DNA of 64,000 nt, taken from assembly GCA_016490735.1 (NCBI GenBank), contig JAEMWC010000155.1:630001-694000 (forward strand), in the 5' to 3' direction. The notes beneath the pieces were generated by a model that was not told where the DNA came from, ran no database searches, and saw only the letters and a program-made list of their open reading frames with translations. The stretch comes from Pachyseris speciosa (taxonomy: Eukaryota > Cnidaria > Anthozoa > Scleractinia > Pachyseridae). A program made the position numbers and the translations under genes. Below are positions 13,991 to 26,500 of this stretch, one piece after another (the stretch's first letter is position 1; every line of letters begins with the position of its first letter).

Positions 13991-16900
13991 TATTATTATT
14001 TCCTCTGCAGTATTCAGGGTGATTGCTAAGATTTGTACTTATTTTAGTATTTAATTGATTGCTGACATTGATTTCTTGTTGAGGAGGTTGGGTTACCCCT
14101 GGTTGTAGACTACTGAATTGAAAGCAGACAGGTTAGAAGTGAAAATGTGCCCAACCTTGTAGTTGAAAGTTATCTTTTCTTGTTAAAATTATTTTTTCTG
14201 GGTATTCTTAACTTCTTATGTGTTCTTAGGTTAAGAAAATCCAAAACGATGTGGAAATCACGAAGCAATTGGTGAAAGAGACAGATTCTGCGAAGAAAAG
14301 AAAACTTTTGAAAAGACAAAGGTCTCCAACATCCATAGCAGAAGACAATTCCGAAGAGTTTGCCGTTCCAGTGGCCAAAAGATCTTGCCAAAGACGTAGA
14401 AAGGAGACGGTTGATGCTTGTGCTGAAATCCATGGGGGCACCAGTGAGGAGAAAGGTCCAGTAGTGGATGCTCTGTGGTTAACCCTAGTCAAGGAAGCCA
14501 AGCCCACTCAGTTGGCAAGATTCTTTAGTTTGTCTAAGAAAGTCATGACTAAAGTTGTACCTAAGGTAGTAAAAGGGAGTATTTGTACTTTTGAGAATAG
14601 CTTTGAAAACAAAGTTAGAAGTGTCAGAGTACTGTATAGTAAGGGACTATTGAGCAAAGAGAAGTATAAAAGCACCGGCTCAATCTTTCCATGGATGTTT
14701 GCAAAACCAGCAAGAAAAGGACAAGCTTAAAGATAATGGCCAATGCACGTTTGCCAAAGATCTTACCTTATGACAAATTGATACGTTTTGTCAATACCAT
14801 TGATGTGGGAAACACTAAAGATATTAAAGATTTTTGTTATAATCTAGATGCAGATGAAGTAGTTGAAGGGACATATAGAGAACTTCAACCATTTTTGTTA
14901 CAGCTGGCTGATATGTATGTTTGCTTAGTTCAAAGTAACCCATTCCTCTTGCATTTTGGATCTGAACCATATCACTTCAGAGTAACTCTTGGAGCTGACG
15001 GGGCACCTTTTGGCAAAGATGACCAGGCCACTGCCTGGCTTGTGTCATTTTTAAATGTGGGTCAGTAAATTGCTAGTGAGAATGACAACTTTGTCCTCGC
15101 TGGGGCAAATTGTGATGAAGGTCACATCTCAATGCAATGCTATGCCCAAAAGCTTGTGTCAGATATTGCTTCTATTGAGGGAAAGAGTTTTGATCTACAA
15201 TTAAGTAGAGTTTCAGTTAAGTTTACAGTTGATTTGATCCCTTCTGACATGAAGTGGGCATCAATGTTTAGTGGAGAACTGGGAAACTCTGCTTTCTACT
15301 TTTCTCCGTTTGGAAATGTTAACAGTGACAATAAGTCCAAGGTTAATGCTAGTTTGGGTCCATCTGACCAATCCACATGGAAGCCATGGGTATATGAGGA
15401 AAGGCTTCAGGTAGCCACCAAAGTGGAAGCAAAGAGAAATGAATTGGATCAAACAAGACTTGCCGAGTCTACAAAAGAACTAAGCTGTTAAATTTTATAA
15501 GAACTCTGAAGTCCCGGCAAGAAACGCCTCCCCTTTTGGGTCATTTGGTAGATAAAATATTTGCCGAGCCTCTCCATAATGGGAATAATGCATGGCAGCA
15601 ATTACATGAGCTTATGCTTGCCCATGCCAATGACAAAAGCAAACTCCCTGCAAATTGTTCTGATCCAGTGAAGGAACCTGGTTGTGCTCTAGCCTCCCAT
15701 CTAAACACTTTGAGAGAAATTGGGGCTACCAGACTTTATAAAAAGGTGAAAAAGTGGTGTTTGCAGGGAAGAAAGGGAATCCTTTCCCATAGGTTTACAG
15801 GGAAGGAAACCAAGAAGATGTGCCAAAAGTTCGCATCTATTCTGGAGTCAATTTCTTGTGATGATGATACGCCTCAGCAACAGCTTCAAATTAGTTCCTT
15901 TGCATTTATTGGCCTTCAGTTAAGGGATGCTATCAGCCGGTTTAGTCGTGTCACTATAACAGATGGTGTTTTACAGGAAATCAAAGACTCTTGCAAGAGG
16001 TATTTCAATGCATGTTCTCTCCTTTTAGATACTGTAACCCCAACAATTTGGACAATTGGCTATGCCATCCCATATCACACAGACCTTCTGTACAGGAAAC
16101 TTGGGGTCGGGCTGGGAATAAATACAATGCAAGGGAGGGAAGCCAAACATGTTTGCATCAGCCAATATGCAAAGCACGCAACCTTGTCCACAAGGTGGAA
16201 CCTTGTTTTCAGACATGACTTCATTTCTACCGTTTGGCTAAGGACACATGATCCTACTAGTTTTGTATACCACAAGAGCTCTGAAGTTTACGTTCCCAAA
16301 GAAATTGAACAATCAGATGTTTGCTACTGTGGCCTACACAAGGAGTGTACTGCTGAGAAATGTCCATTGTGTTCATCTCAGTTGTATCAGAGTGTAGAAA
16401 GGAGTGCTGAGACAGGGATTTTAGACCTGTACATTTGCAATCTCCTTAGTGTCACAAGTTAGTTTGAACTACAATGTTAATGTACATGTACTACATCCTT
16501 AAAGTTTGAAAATATCATGCCTGACTTCCTCTTTGTGAGGTTTTCTTGTGAAAAAAATGCCAGATCTCTGCCAGGGGTGAGCACTGCTGGAATAATTTGA
16601 CTTATGCATTACAGAGGCATAGAAATTGCATAATCTTGCTAATGTATGGAATACACTCGGTTAACAATATTGTTCCTGCACTTGTTTGTGTAACCTTGCC
16701 GAGGCAGTTTTGATATTAATAAAGTCTATTTTAGATACCATGCTCTGTATTTTCATGACTTTATGCTTTTTCATAACTTAGTGTTACAAGGAGAATTACA
16801 ATGCTGTAACCAATGGATTCAAATTGGTAATTAAAATCAAATGTATTATCTACTAATATGAATAACTGAGTACAAGGACAATATTAAGATAACCAAAACT

Positions 16901-19900
16901 ACAGCATACAGTTTCTGACATGCATTCCCAGGTTAACACAACTTTATAATACTTTCATTGTTTCAGTCACTTTTCTCTGAAGAGTAAGAAGTCTTGTTCT
17001 TTTATACCAGGGAGTGCTGAGGAACTCCTAGTCTATTGAAGTGCCCATATCTCAAGCTGACTTTCATAATTTCAGAGTTCTTTGAATACTTGAAAACAGC
17101 AGGATGATCCTCGGTGACTATACACTGACTATAGGAACCATCTTTTTCCGTTTTGATGAGGACATCTCTCTCGCTAATACTTCCTTTTGCAAATTTATTT
17201 GCCATTGAGAGAAACAAACCTTTCAACTTTGTCATATCAGTAACTTGAATTTCTTGGAGGGCACGTGTATTCTTCACAACTGAACCACCACTCTCAGGTG
17301 TTAAGGCTACAACTTTAAAGCAATCAAACACTTCCAAAGGTAAGTTCACGGAGAAAAAGACAGTCCATGGTCAAGAGCACCTGCTTTTCGTTTCATTTTC
17401 CTCAGGATAGTTTTGTGCCAGTACCCGAAAGTCCTCGACAGCATCCTCACCGGTTGAGCTAAATGGAACTTATAAGCTCTCGCACTGTCAAACGTGTGCT
17501 TTTTTATGACAGCTCTGGACAATTGCAGAAGTTCACTGCCGATATCAGTTGCTAGAGCCCGATTTTCACTGGAGTCAATGTAATCTTTCACAGTCTCGTG
17601 CATTTTGACCAATAGGGCCGCCATTTTGAAAACCCTCTAAACCGATGAATGCTGACCAATACTGCGCCGGCTCCTGTTTTCCGAGATGGCGCGATTTGCC
17701 CAACCTCCAGCCCGGCGTGTAAACAATCCTTTTCTACCTGTCAATCATTTCACATGTTCTTCACGTAATTCAATTTGCGCATGAATATTAATACACATAC
17801 AGATGAGCGTAGCTGAATTGAAGGGCTGAGGGCATAACTGACCCAAATGACTTTAAGGGCTTTTTTCTTTTTTTGGTCCAAATCAGCTGAATGTTTGCAT
17901 GTGGCCTTTGATTCAATAGAACAAAATTGCTCCATAACTTTTTTTGAAAATTTTCCATTGTTTTTCAAGAAAAAGCGTATACAAAAAAAGGCCCTAAAAG
18001 TAATTCGGGTTGGTTATGCCCTCAGCCCTTCATATAATATTCAATTTTCAATCCGTGTATGAGGAACTTGATAACTATTTATTATACTTGAAGTGCTCGC
18101 ATGCGAATCTTGAAACCCATAGTAAATCTTGATAATTTTATGTGTGTTCAAATCTTGTTTTAGGTGTATGCAAATCTCGACCTATGCAATCTTATCTTGA
18201 CACATATACAGTCTGTATACAAAACTTGATGTAAATAAGTACATCTTGATGTTTTGTCCCTTTTGGACAAGCATAGGATCACATACATGTATACATGTAC
18301 GGTAACTCCTTGAATAAATGCCCATGCTCAAATAAGCACCCACCCCCTCAGCCAAAATAGCAAATAAGCACCCCCTTCCCTCCCCTCCCCTCCCACTCAC
18401 TCTCTTAAAAAAGAAGGGATACAAGGAAAACCTGTTTCTATTCAATCTTTTAAGCTTCAAACAATACTGGCATCAGTGTATGTAGGATAACAGTCCATTT
18501 TCCATAATATCTCATTGTGCTTGCAGAGTTCTTTTATGAGCATTAGCCAAAACAGAGTTACAGTTCGTCTTAAGAAAAACTTTAAAAGTGTCCCCCTCGA
18601 TTAAGCACCCTCCTTCGAATAAGCACTCCCACTTTTGGCGCTTATTCGAGGAAATACAGTAATCTGCACAATCCTTTGAACTTGATTCACTTACCTTCAA
18701 GCTGGACACACAACTGATGAAGGTGATGAAGAGGACACATGTCACATACTGATGTGGGGCCTGTCACTTGCCATGCATTGTTAAAGGCCTGCCTTAAGGA
18801 CTGCATGACATCATCCACCTAACAAAGAAAACATTTCTTTGTATTTTACAAGATTCCCTGGGCTGTGCTCTAACAGTTTCCAGTGGCCCCTGGCAACTAA
18901 CTTTTGCCTTACCGAGACAAGGAAATCTTAGTTTTTGCACAAAATTTAAGTGCTGTGCCCCATAGATTCCAAAGGTTCAGAAGTTTGAGCTTGCAAAAAT
19001 TTTTCTTGGAGCACAGTCTTGATTCCTCTATAACCCATTTTATAGTTATACATCAGATAGCGCAGAAAATATGAATGGCAACAGAAAAAGAAATTCTCCT
19101 CTACTTTTGCTATTGATATTTCTCTGTGAAATTTTGAAAATTGAATTAAAACATCACAAAATTTACATGTTACTTCAAGGCTATTGTTAGCTACTCACAG
19201 AAGCCATCAAGATTGTTCAGTCACATGTTGGAATGAAGGACATACAACTTGTAAGTGACAAACATCCCATTCCATAACTAAAATAGACTACATACATACG
19301 TACAGCAGGCACTGGACTAATCCTGTTGATGGCCCTACCACTGGAGTAAAAACGACTATTCATACAGTGTACAAAAATCAGCCAAAATAAACATTCAACT
19401 ATAAACTAACCAGTTGTTCAGATTGCCCCTTGAAAACATAACAGAAGTATTGTCCAGTTCTTGGGTCATGGCAAATAAAACCAAAATGCTCTGGTGTTTT
19501 TGTTCCCTGTGTTAAGAAAAATCACATGAAAAAAAAATCAATTAACAATCAAAATAGCTGTCAAACAAAACAAACAGTCTTCAATATATAAAATACTTTT
19601 AACCTCGCATGTTTTATATTTATTTGACTATCATTTTTCATTGGGAGTTAATATTTCTTTCATGGGGATGAGGGATGCAGATGGGGGAAGGGGTTAAGGC
19701 ATCATTAAATCTGGGAAAAGTCCACAGTTTAGGGCAGATTTTTGTGCCTTAGATAAATTGCACCTCTTCAATACCCTACAATGCTTTTATTAACTCTTTG
19801 CTTGGATTAAGAAGGGATACAACTGTGAAGTAAATATCTTCTTACCCAGTCTGAACTAACTAGGTCATCAATTACTTACATTTATTATAGCTCACTAAAA

Positions 19901-22900
19901 ATACAAGACTGTGAATGAGAACAGAATAATGATGCATTTTTCAAGGTAAAATTCCATTTTTGTTTTCAGTCAAACTTGATTATGATGTCCAGCAAAATGG
20001 TTTCAAAGTATAATTACACAGGCATGCATGTTTTTCTAGCAGGATTACACAGCTTCATACTGCTCAACACACACTTATGTTTACCAAGCCTTCACATTGG
20101 GCTTTTCTCAAGAGGTTTGTATGTAAAAAGGAACTACAGTGCAGTGCAGAAGTAAGCGTCCTACGCACATGCAAAGGGCACGCACGTTTTTTTGCGTATA
20201 TGCGTCTTGAAATGCGCGTGTCGATATGCGTATTTGATGCGCGTGTTTACTTTTGTTTTTCATCCTTATACCTTTGCTTTGTGGTTCTTTGTTCCGCAAA
20301 ACAAAAGACAAGTTACCATCACACAACAAAATATTGAATATTTACTAGTAAAAACTGCATTCGAAGTGATGCAAGTAAAATTAATTTACAAGCTGTGGTT
20401 GCCTATCAAGTAACCTTCGATCTTGAAATCACTGGGGTATCTCATTACAACTACATATGCAAATATTCAGTTCATGTCCACACAACACACATCTTCGCTT
20501 CCAGCTTACCGATCACAGCTATGAATAACAAAGACGAAAAGTTCTTCCAACCAAGAGTTTACTTATAGGAGCAAAAAAGCTTTCGGTTTTCAAGTGCGTA
20601 CGTGCAAGCACGTTGTCTGTACACATGTACATGCTTCGCCTCCCTGCAAATAATCACTCGGATGGCAAATAGTGCCATTTTGCAAACATTTGCAAGCCAG
20701 CCAAAATGCAGATATCATACTATTTCAGCTCAAATCATCACTCAAGCAATTCGTAAAAAGCAAATTAAAATTTTACCGTCCCGTAGCATCCCTTAAAGTC
20801 CATAGTTAGGAATTTTGTAGGTTGTGTTTTGGAAATCAAGGGAATCTAAATGCAAAACAGCCTTTCACCGCTTTTAGACCTCCATGTCCTCTTTTCTGAC
20901 AGCTGATTAGTCTCTGGCATTCCATCTTTAAACAGCAAACAGCGAAATTAACCATGAGGTGGGCAGTATCGCACGGGCATTTGACATATTTCAGGAATTC
21001 AAAATGGCGATGAAAAGGTTGTCCCATCCAAAGGAATTTCTGCAAAGATCCCTTTTGGTATACAGGACACCTGAGAAACCACAGGACCACCAAGAGATTA
21101 GAAAGCGTTCTCCTTCGTCGAACGCAAAAATCCAGCCTCAAAACGCTGGATCATTCGACAAAGAGATCACTGTTTTATACTCGATGATTTGCTGTGGAAA
21201 TCAACTTTTCTTTCTTGATCATCTTCAGTGGATCTTATTTACTGCACTCGTTAACGCAATTTAAACAGAAAAAGACGAAACCCGTGAAAAACACCCGAAG
21301 AAACTGCAATTACAACTACAATTTAATGGCTGTTTTATTGCCGCGGTGTCTTGTTTTTATTAAATATTCCACTTGCTTCGAGCTTTCACCGCCACTGAAT
21401 ACCAACGAGTTCAACCGGCTTTTTCAATGAACTGCCAAGTCGGACGTTTGACTGTAAATTCTAAACATTGTTGACATGGTTTCGTAACAACACTGCCGTC
21501 GCAATTCACTACATTTATTTTGCAATTATAATTGTTTTGGAATGTGACACAGTTCCCAGTTCATACAAACTGTAATTTGCGAGACTATGCCATACCAGCC
21601 GGCGATTTTTTTCGTATTAACCCTTTGCTGATGGGTTTATCAAAAATCGTTCCAAATCCCTTACTGTGGTTGAAATAAACTAATTTTTTGCCAAATGATT
21701 AGTTGTTTAGACCTAATCACCCTGTAAACTGACCAAACCTCCCAATTTTCATGGAATATGAGCATTTATTTTGTTGCAAAACTAAAAAACTCTAGAAGCG
21801 ATGAGCATTGGTGTATGCACGCATTTGATGCACGTGTCAAATACGCAGACGGGTATGCGCAATTTGGGTAGACGCGTGTCACATGCGTATTTTGTTTCTG
21901 CACTGCACTGTAGCATCAACTTGAATAAGAACATTAAGGATTTTGTAGATTTTTAAACCATTGTTTTATTTGTATATAAATTTAGATCTTAACTGATATG
22001 TATGGATACAATTTTTAAATATTTTATCTTATTGTCGTTCATTATTATTTTTAACTATTCATTATTAATGATTAATTAATTATCACCATGTAAAGGTCCA
22101 CATCAGCTTAGCGCTGTCATTTTTTACTTTTGACCTTTTCAAATAAATGATGTAAAAAATTAATGATGCACTGGAACTATGAGAAGGGCTTTACATTTTC
22201 TCCCAAAGAATTCTATAGCAGCTCTTGTTACTTTTAGAATAAGGAGCCCTAAGGGGTTGCAAATTCTGAGCAGCTGTTACCTTAGAGTAGTAAAATATGT
22301 ATTAAGTGAAGGAAAAATTATGGTAAACACAGCCGCAGAATAAGCATAAATTCACTAAAATTCTCTCTTCCCACTGATTACCGGTAGTACTAGTACAGTA
22401 AAACACTAAGCTGTTATACACTGTATCTGCATGGCTGGAAGGACATGCCACTGCAGTAATTTTTTTTGTTTTACTTTTTTGGGGGAAAGGGGTGTTTAGG
22501 TAGGCCATAACTATAGGGAAATACATGTAGCTGGGGCTGCTACTTTTAAAATTCTACAGTACTCTGTGTTCCACTACAAAAACATTCCCTTAGTATATTA
22601 GTTCAAAAAAGCTATCCAGTTGTAAGTCTCTTTAACGCATTGCACAAAACAGAACAAACCTGCTGACAAAAAGACACTTCTCTGAGCCTCCTCTCCATCA
22701 GCTGCACTTTCGTGAAGAAATTGAGACATGACACCGATTGCAAACTGATCTTGAAGAGAATGTTTCTGTTTTCACCAACATTGCTGAAGCTAGCGTTCCT
22801 GGAGTGGGTTTTACCGTGAAGATGCTTGTTAGCCTTTGCAGAAGGCATGTCTTTTGTTTTATCCCCATCACTTGCAGATCTTGGTCTTCCTCCAGAATTA

Positions 22901-23518
22901 CTGTTCAATCTAACAACTTGTGGTCTGCTCTGACCAACTTCACCGGTCTTCTCTTCTGCATTATTAGTTCCACCTTGCAGTATTTGTGAACTATCAAAAC
23001 TATTTGCCTTTTTTGCTAGGTGATGTTCATTTGCTCGATTCTCAATGTTTACCACTGTGACTGTATCTTTCTGTTCCTCCTGTTTTGCTTTCAGCTGTTT
23101 TTCAAGGTCAGACATTCCTAACCGTTTATTAAACCTTTCCACCAACTCATCTACAAGTGTGGGTGGTGCTTGCCGATGCGATACAACCACTCTTCCCACA
23201 TACCATAGGGGGAAAATCACTGCCAGGTTATCACACGATGCCTCAGCTTGAAGATTTGGGCTGCTGTTATTTCTTGGCAATGCTGATTGTTCAGATGGAC
23301 TTTCTTTTGCCGCTGAAGAATTTTTTTCAGCAACCTGTTTTGCTGCATCACGGATGCCTTGCAAAAAACCATTTACCTATGAAAACAGAAAGAAAACTCT
23401 ATTTATAAACATTTGTTTAGCACAATACTTAAGAGTGGGTATTTTTTTCCTGGATGAGAGACAAGTCCACAAGAGTTTATCAACCTTTTCTTGGCTTTTG
23501 CCAACTGTCAATTTAAAT

Positions 23519-23568
<50 letters not shown>

Positions 23569-26500
23569 TAATAATAATAATAATAACAATAACAATAACA
23601 ATAACAATAACAATACATTTATAGAGTGTCTATTCCCAAAGGTCCAGAGACGCTTTACAGATATCAAATTAAAAATTATCATATAAAAATTAAACACCTT
23701 GTTCACAAATACTAATATTAATATAATACTCAAAAAAAAGTACAGTGGCAATACCTCATGAATAAATAAAATAATTGTTTTATTTATGAGGCAAATCAAA
23801 CTCATAAAAATCATTGTCCACAGTAAACCTGTAAAACTCATAATGAGTACAAAACAAAGGAAAATAAAAATTGAACCATGGATAAAGTTTAACCAAAACA
23901 TGCATATCTTTACCAACATACTGTGTACAACAGTGTGGACATAAATCCATACATAACAGAAGTTTCTTTTTCATACAATGTAAAACCCAACAAAAGCCTG
24001 ATGGGCTAGGATCATAATTGGCTCTGCTGATTCTTAGACTAAAGAACCAACCCCCATCAATAGCCTGATATTGAACACCTCTACAGAAGGACCACATCTC
24101 TCCTAGTTGGACTCTCAGTCACACATGAAATAACTGCAACCCCCAGGTCAATTTTCAGATTGCAGTTTCTCTTGAATTACTCCCCTCATAAGATGTACAA
24201 GGTTTCTTTACAACACTATCATAGCCATGGTTCATACAACTTCAGACAAACAAAATTCAAGGACTTTTCAAGGACCAAATTAGTTTTCAAGGACCAAGGT
24301 TTATTCAATAAATAGACCTTTTTGTCCACTTTTTTACACCTATAACACTCAATTCATTCATAACCTATTCCAGTTTTTCTTAAATAGTTCAGCCTCGGTT
24401 GATGACGTTAGTCTCTGTAATAACATTTTGTAAAATGATCAATCACTGGCTATTTTACTTGCACTTATGTCTGAGGTACAGAAATAAATGTTGAAAAACA
24501 GATACAGGAATACAATATTGTTCAACAAAACAAAATGATACCAAAATGTTTCAGTAGCTATTAAGAGCTTCCAACTTTCCATTTACATTGTAGTTTGTCC
24601 TCAACTTCTTGCAGTTGAAGAGTCTTATTTTTGGCTGCCTTTCTACTGTAAGAGCACTGGACTTAGTGACAAGAGTCAGTTGCCCAGTTTCTTCAGCTTT
24701 GACACTCAAATCATCTGCCGACTTCACAAGTGAGTCTATATCCAGTTTCATCCTTTTCTTCTTCTCCTTGAGCTCCTCTATCTCATCCAGGACATGTTTT
24801 CTCTTTCTCCTTTTGTGTTTCACGCCTTTCATTTGAGACTTCAAGGCGCTTTCTCCCATGCTTTCTATGTCCATCACTTTGTTACAAATGCAACAAATGT
24901 GTTGTCGCCTTTGAATTCTTTCACCCAGCTAAACTTTGCATCACTTAAACATTTACGATTACCGTATTTATTCGTCTATAAGCCGATCCCGGCTGTAAGC
25001 CGAGATCCTAAACTTAGCAAGTGGACTAGTGACCAGATGTTCACCAAAAAAACCCAGAAAACTCTTGGCCATAAGCCGAGTCTCAAAAATTGAATACCGA
25101 AGTTCCGTGAAGAAAAAAAACACATGGATCGTGTGCCACACTTCAGCGAGAATTGTGTTGAAAATCTAAAAAATTCAATGCCATACCTTCACCATAAAGG
25201 AATTTTAACAAACCTTGTAACTTTTAGGAAATGTTTGGAACCTTTTTATGCCAAAAAAACTCAAAACATTTCCAAAACACAAAAGATCGAAGTTGTAAAT
25301 GACCCGCCATCTTGTATAACCTGGCGGGCTACGTGAGTGAGAGGTTACCGAGCCAGCAACATGCTTTGAGTCACGCTCGGTTGTGCTTGATCCCAAAAGC
25401 AGAAACAGGATGGTTTTGCTCAAGTTTATTGAAGAATTTCTTCCACAAATAACATCACAGAGTAGACCCAATTAATTCACAGGAAATGTGACGACTTCTG
25501 TGGAGATAACAAGCTTATAGTAGGGTACATGTATGTGAAGCAACAAACAGGTTAAGTGTGATGTCAACGACGACTGCTGAAAGCTTCCTTAAAACAAAAC
25601 TAGCAAATGGCTCCTTTACGAGCCACCACATATACAAAAGTCAATGATAACACAGAAAACTTGTTTTTGGCTCTCATTTTCATTGTTGTCTTTGGGTCTT
25701 TGAACCCCAAACCCCTTCTCTGGTGGAAAATTTACTCTCAGTGGTTTAATTTAACGGAAAAATCGCTCGGCTTATAGTCAAATAAATACGGTAAATACAC
25801 ATTTGCCCATCACTCATTTAAATTGCAAACAAAGGGAAAGTCAACAATAGCTCACTTAAAAAACTCAATACATCATCAATCACAATCACAAAGCCCCTGG
25901 AAACAAATGCATGTGGACAACCCCACATTAAAGGCTTGGTGAGACGTACATGAAACTGAGGCAAAGATCAATTTTTAAATCATGTACACTCAAATGTGTT
26001 ATACCGACCATTTGTCCCATTGTTATCGCCAGTTATTAGTCGTCAGTGCACAAATTTTCCCTGAAAAATCATTTAATTTTTTTCAGAAAAGTGATAGGGC
26101 ATAAACAAATTACTAAATTCCAAGGACTTTTCAAGACCTAATAGAGAAATCAAGTACTTTTCAAGGACGTTAAGTGATACATAAAATATGAGCGGGAGAC
26201 CTTTATGGGCAGTTAAAACAGTGAGCTGCAGGCGAGCCATTTTGAAGCCAATAAAGGTCTCACGCAAATATTTTATGTTACTTGTGAAATGAAACAATAG
26301 ATTGTGTTTGTCGTGTTTGTAAAGTTAATCAGTAGAGATCTGTATCAAAGTTAATGCATACTAATTAGCGGAGCAGGACACTTATGAAAGTTAATGATTT
26401 TTATTGGGGTTTAGAGAGGTATACATGTGACTCAAATACTACCTGTAGATTGGTCGTTAGTCTTATGAATTATTAATTAATTTTACAACTGAATTCAAGG

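Larger units (their letters stand above)
11408..18031. mobile_element. 6.6 kb two-gene DNA transposon with foldback ends
   Basis: Flanked on both sides by ATAT (11404-11407, 18032-18035). The outermost 211 bp (11408-11618) and 212 bp (17820-18031) are near-identical copies of a palindromic MITE-like unit starting GAAGGGCTGAGGG. Next to them, inner sequences are inverted relative to each other: AATTCAGCTAC... on the left and the inverse ...GTAGCTGAATT on the right, continuing to about 12495 and 17681. The terminal repeats are therefore about 350 bp. Between them lie a plus-strand transposase-like gene and a convergent minus-strand gene. The whole unit sits in intron 4 of the TBC1D1/4 gene. I do not recognise the superfamily. 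Confidence 0.8.

Noticed and set aside
14170..14507. Minus-strand frames across the transposase exon
   Set aside because: Antisense shadows of the plus-strand transposase frame, which has the splice junction and domain-like content.
23354..23919. Ile/Asn- and Leu-rich frames on both strands
   Set aside because: Translations of the AAT/AAC microsatellite.
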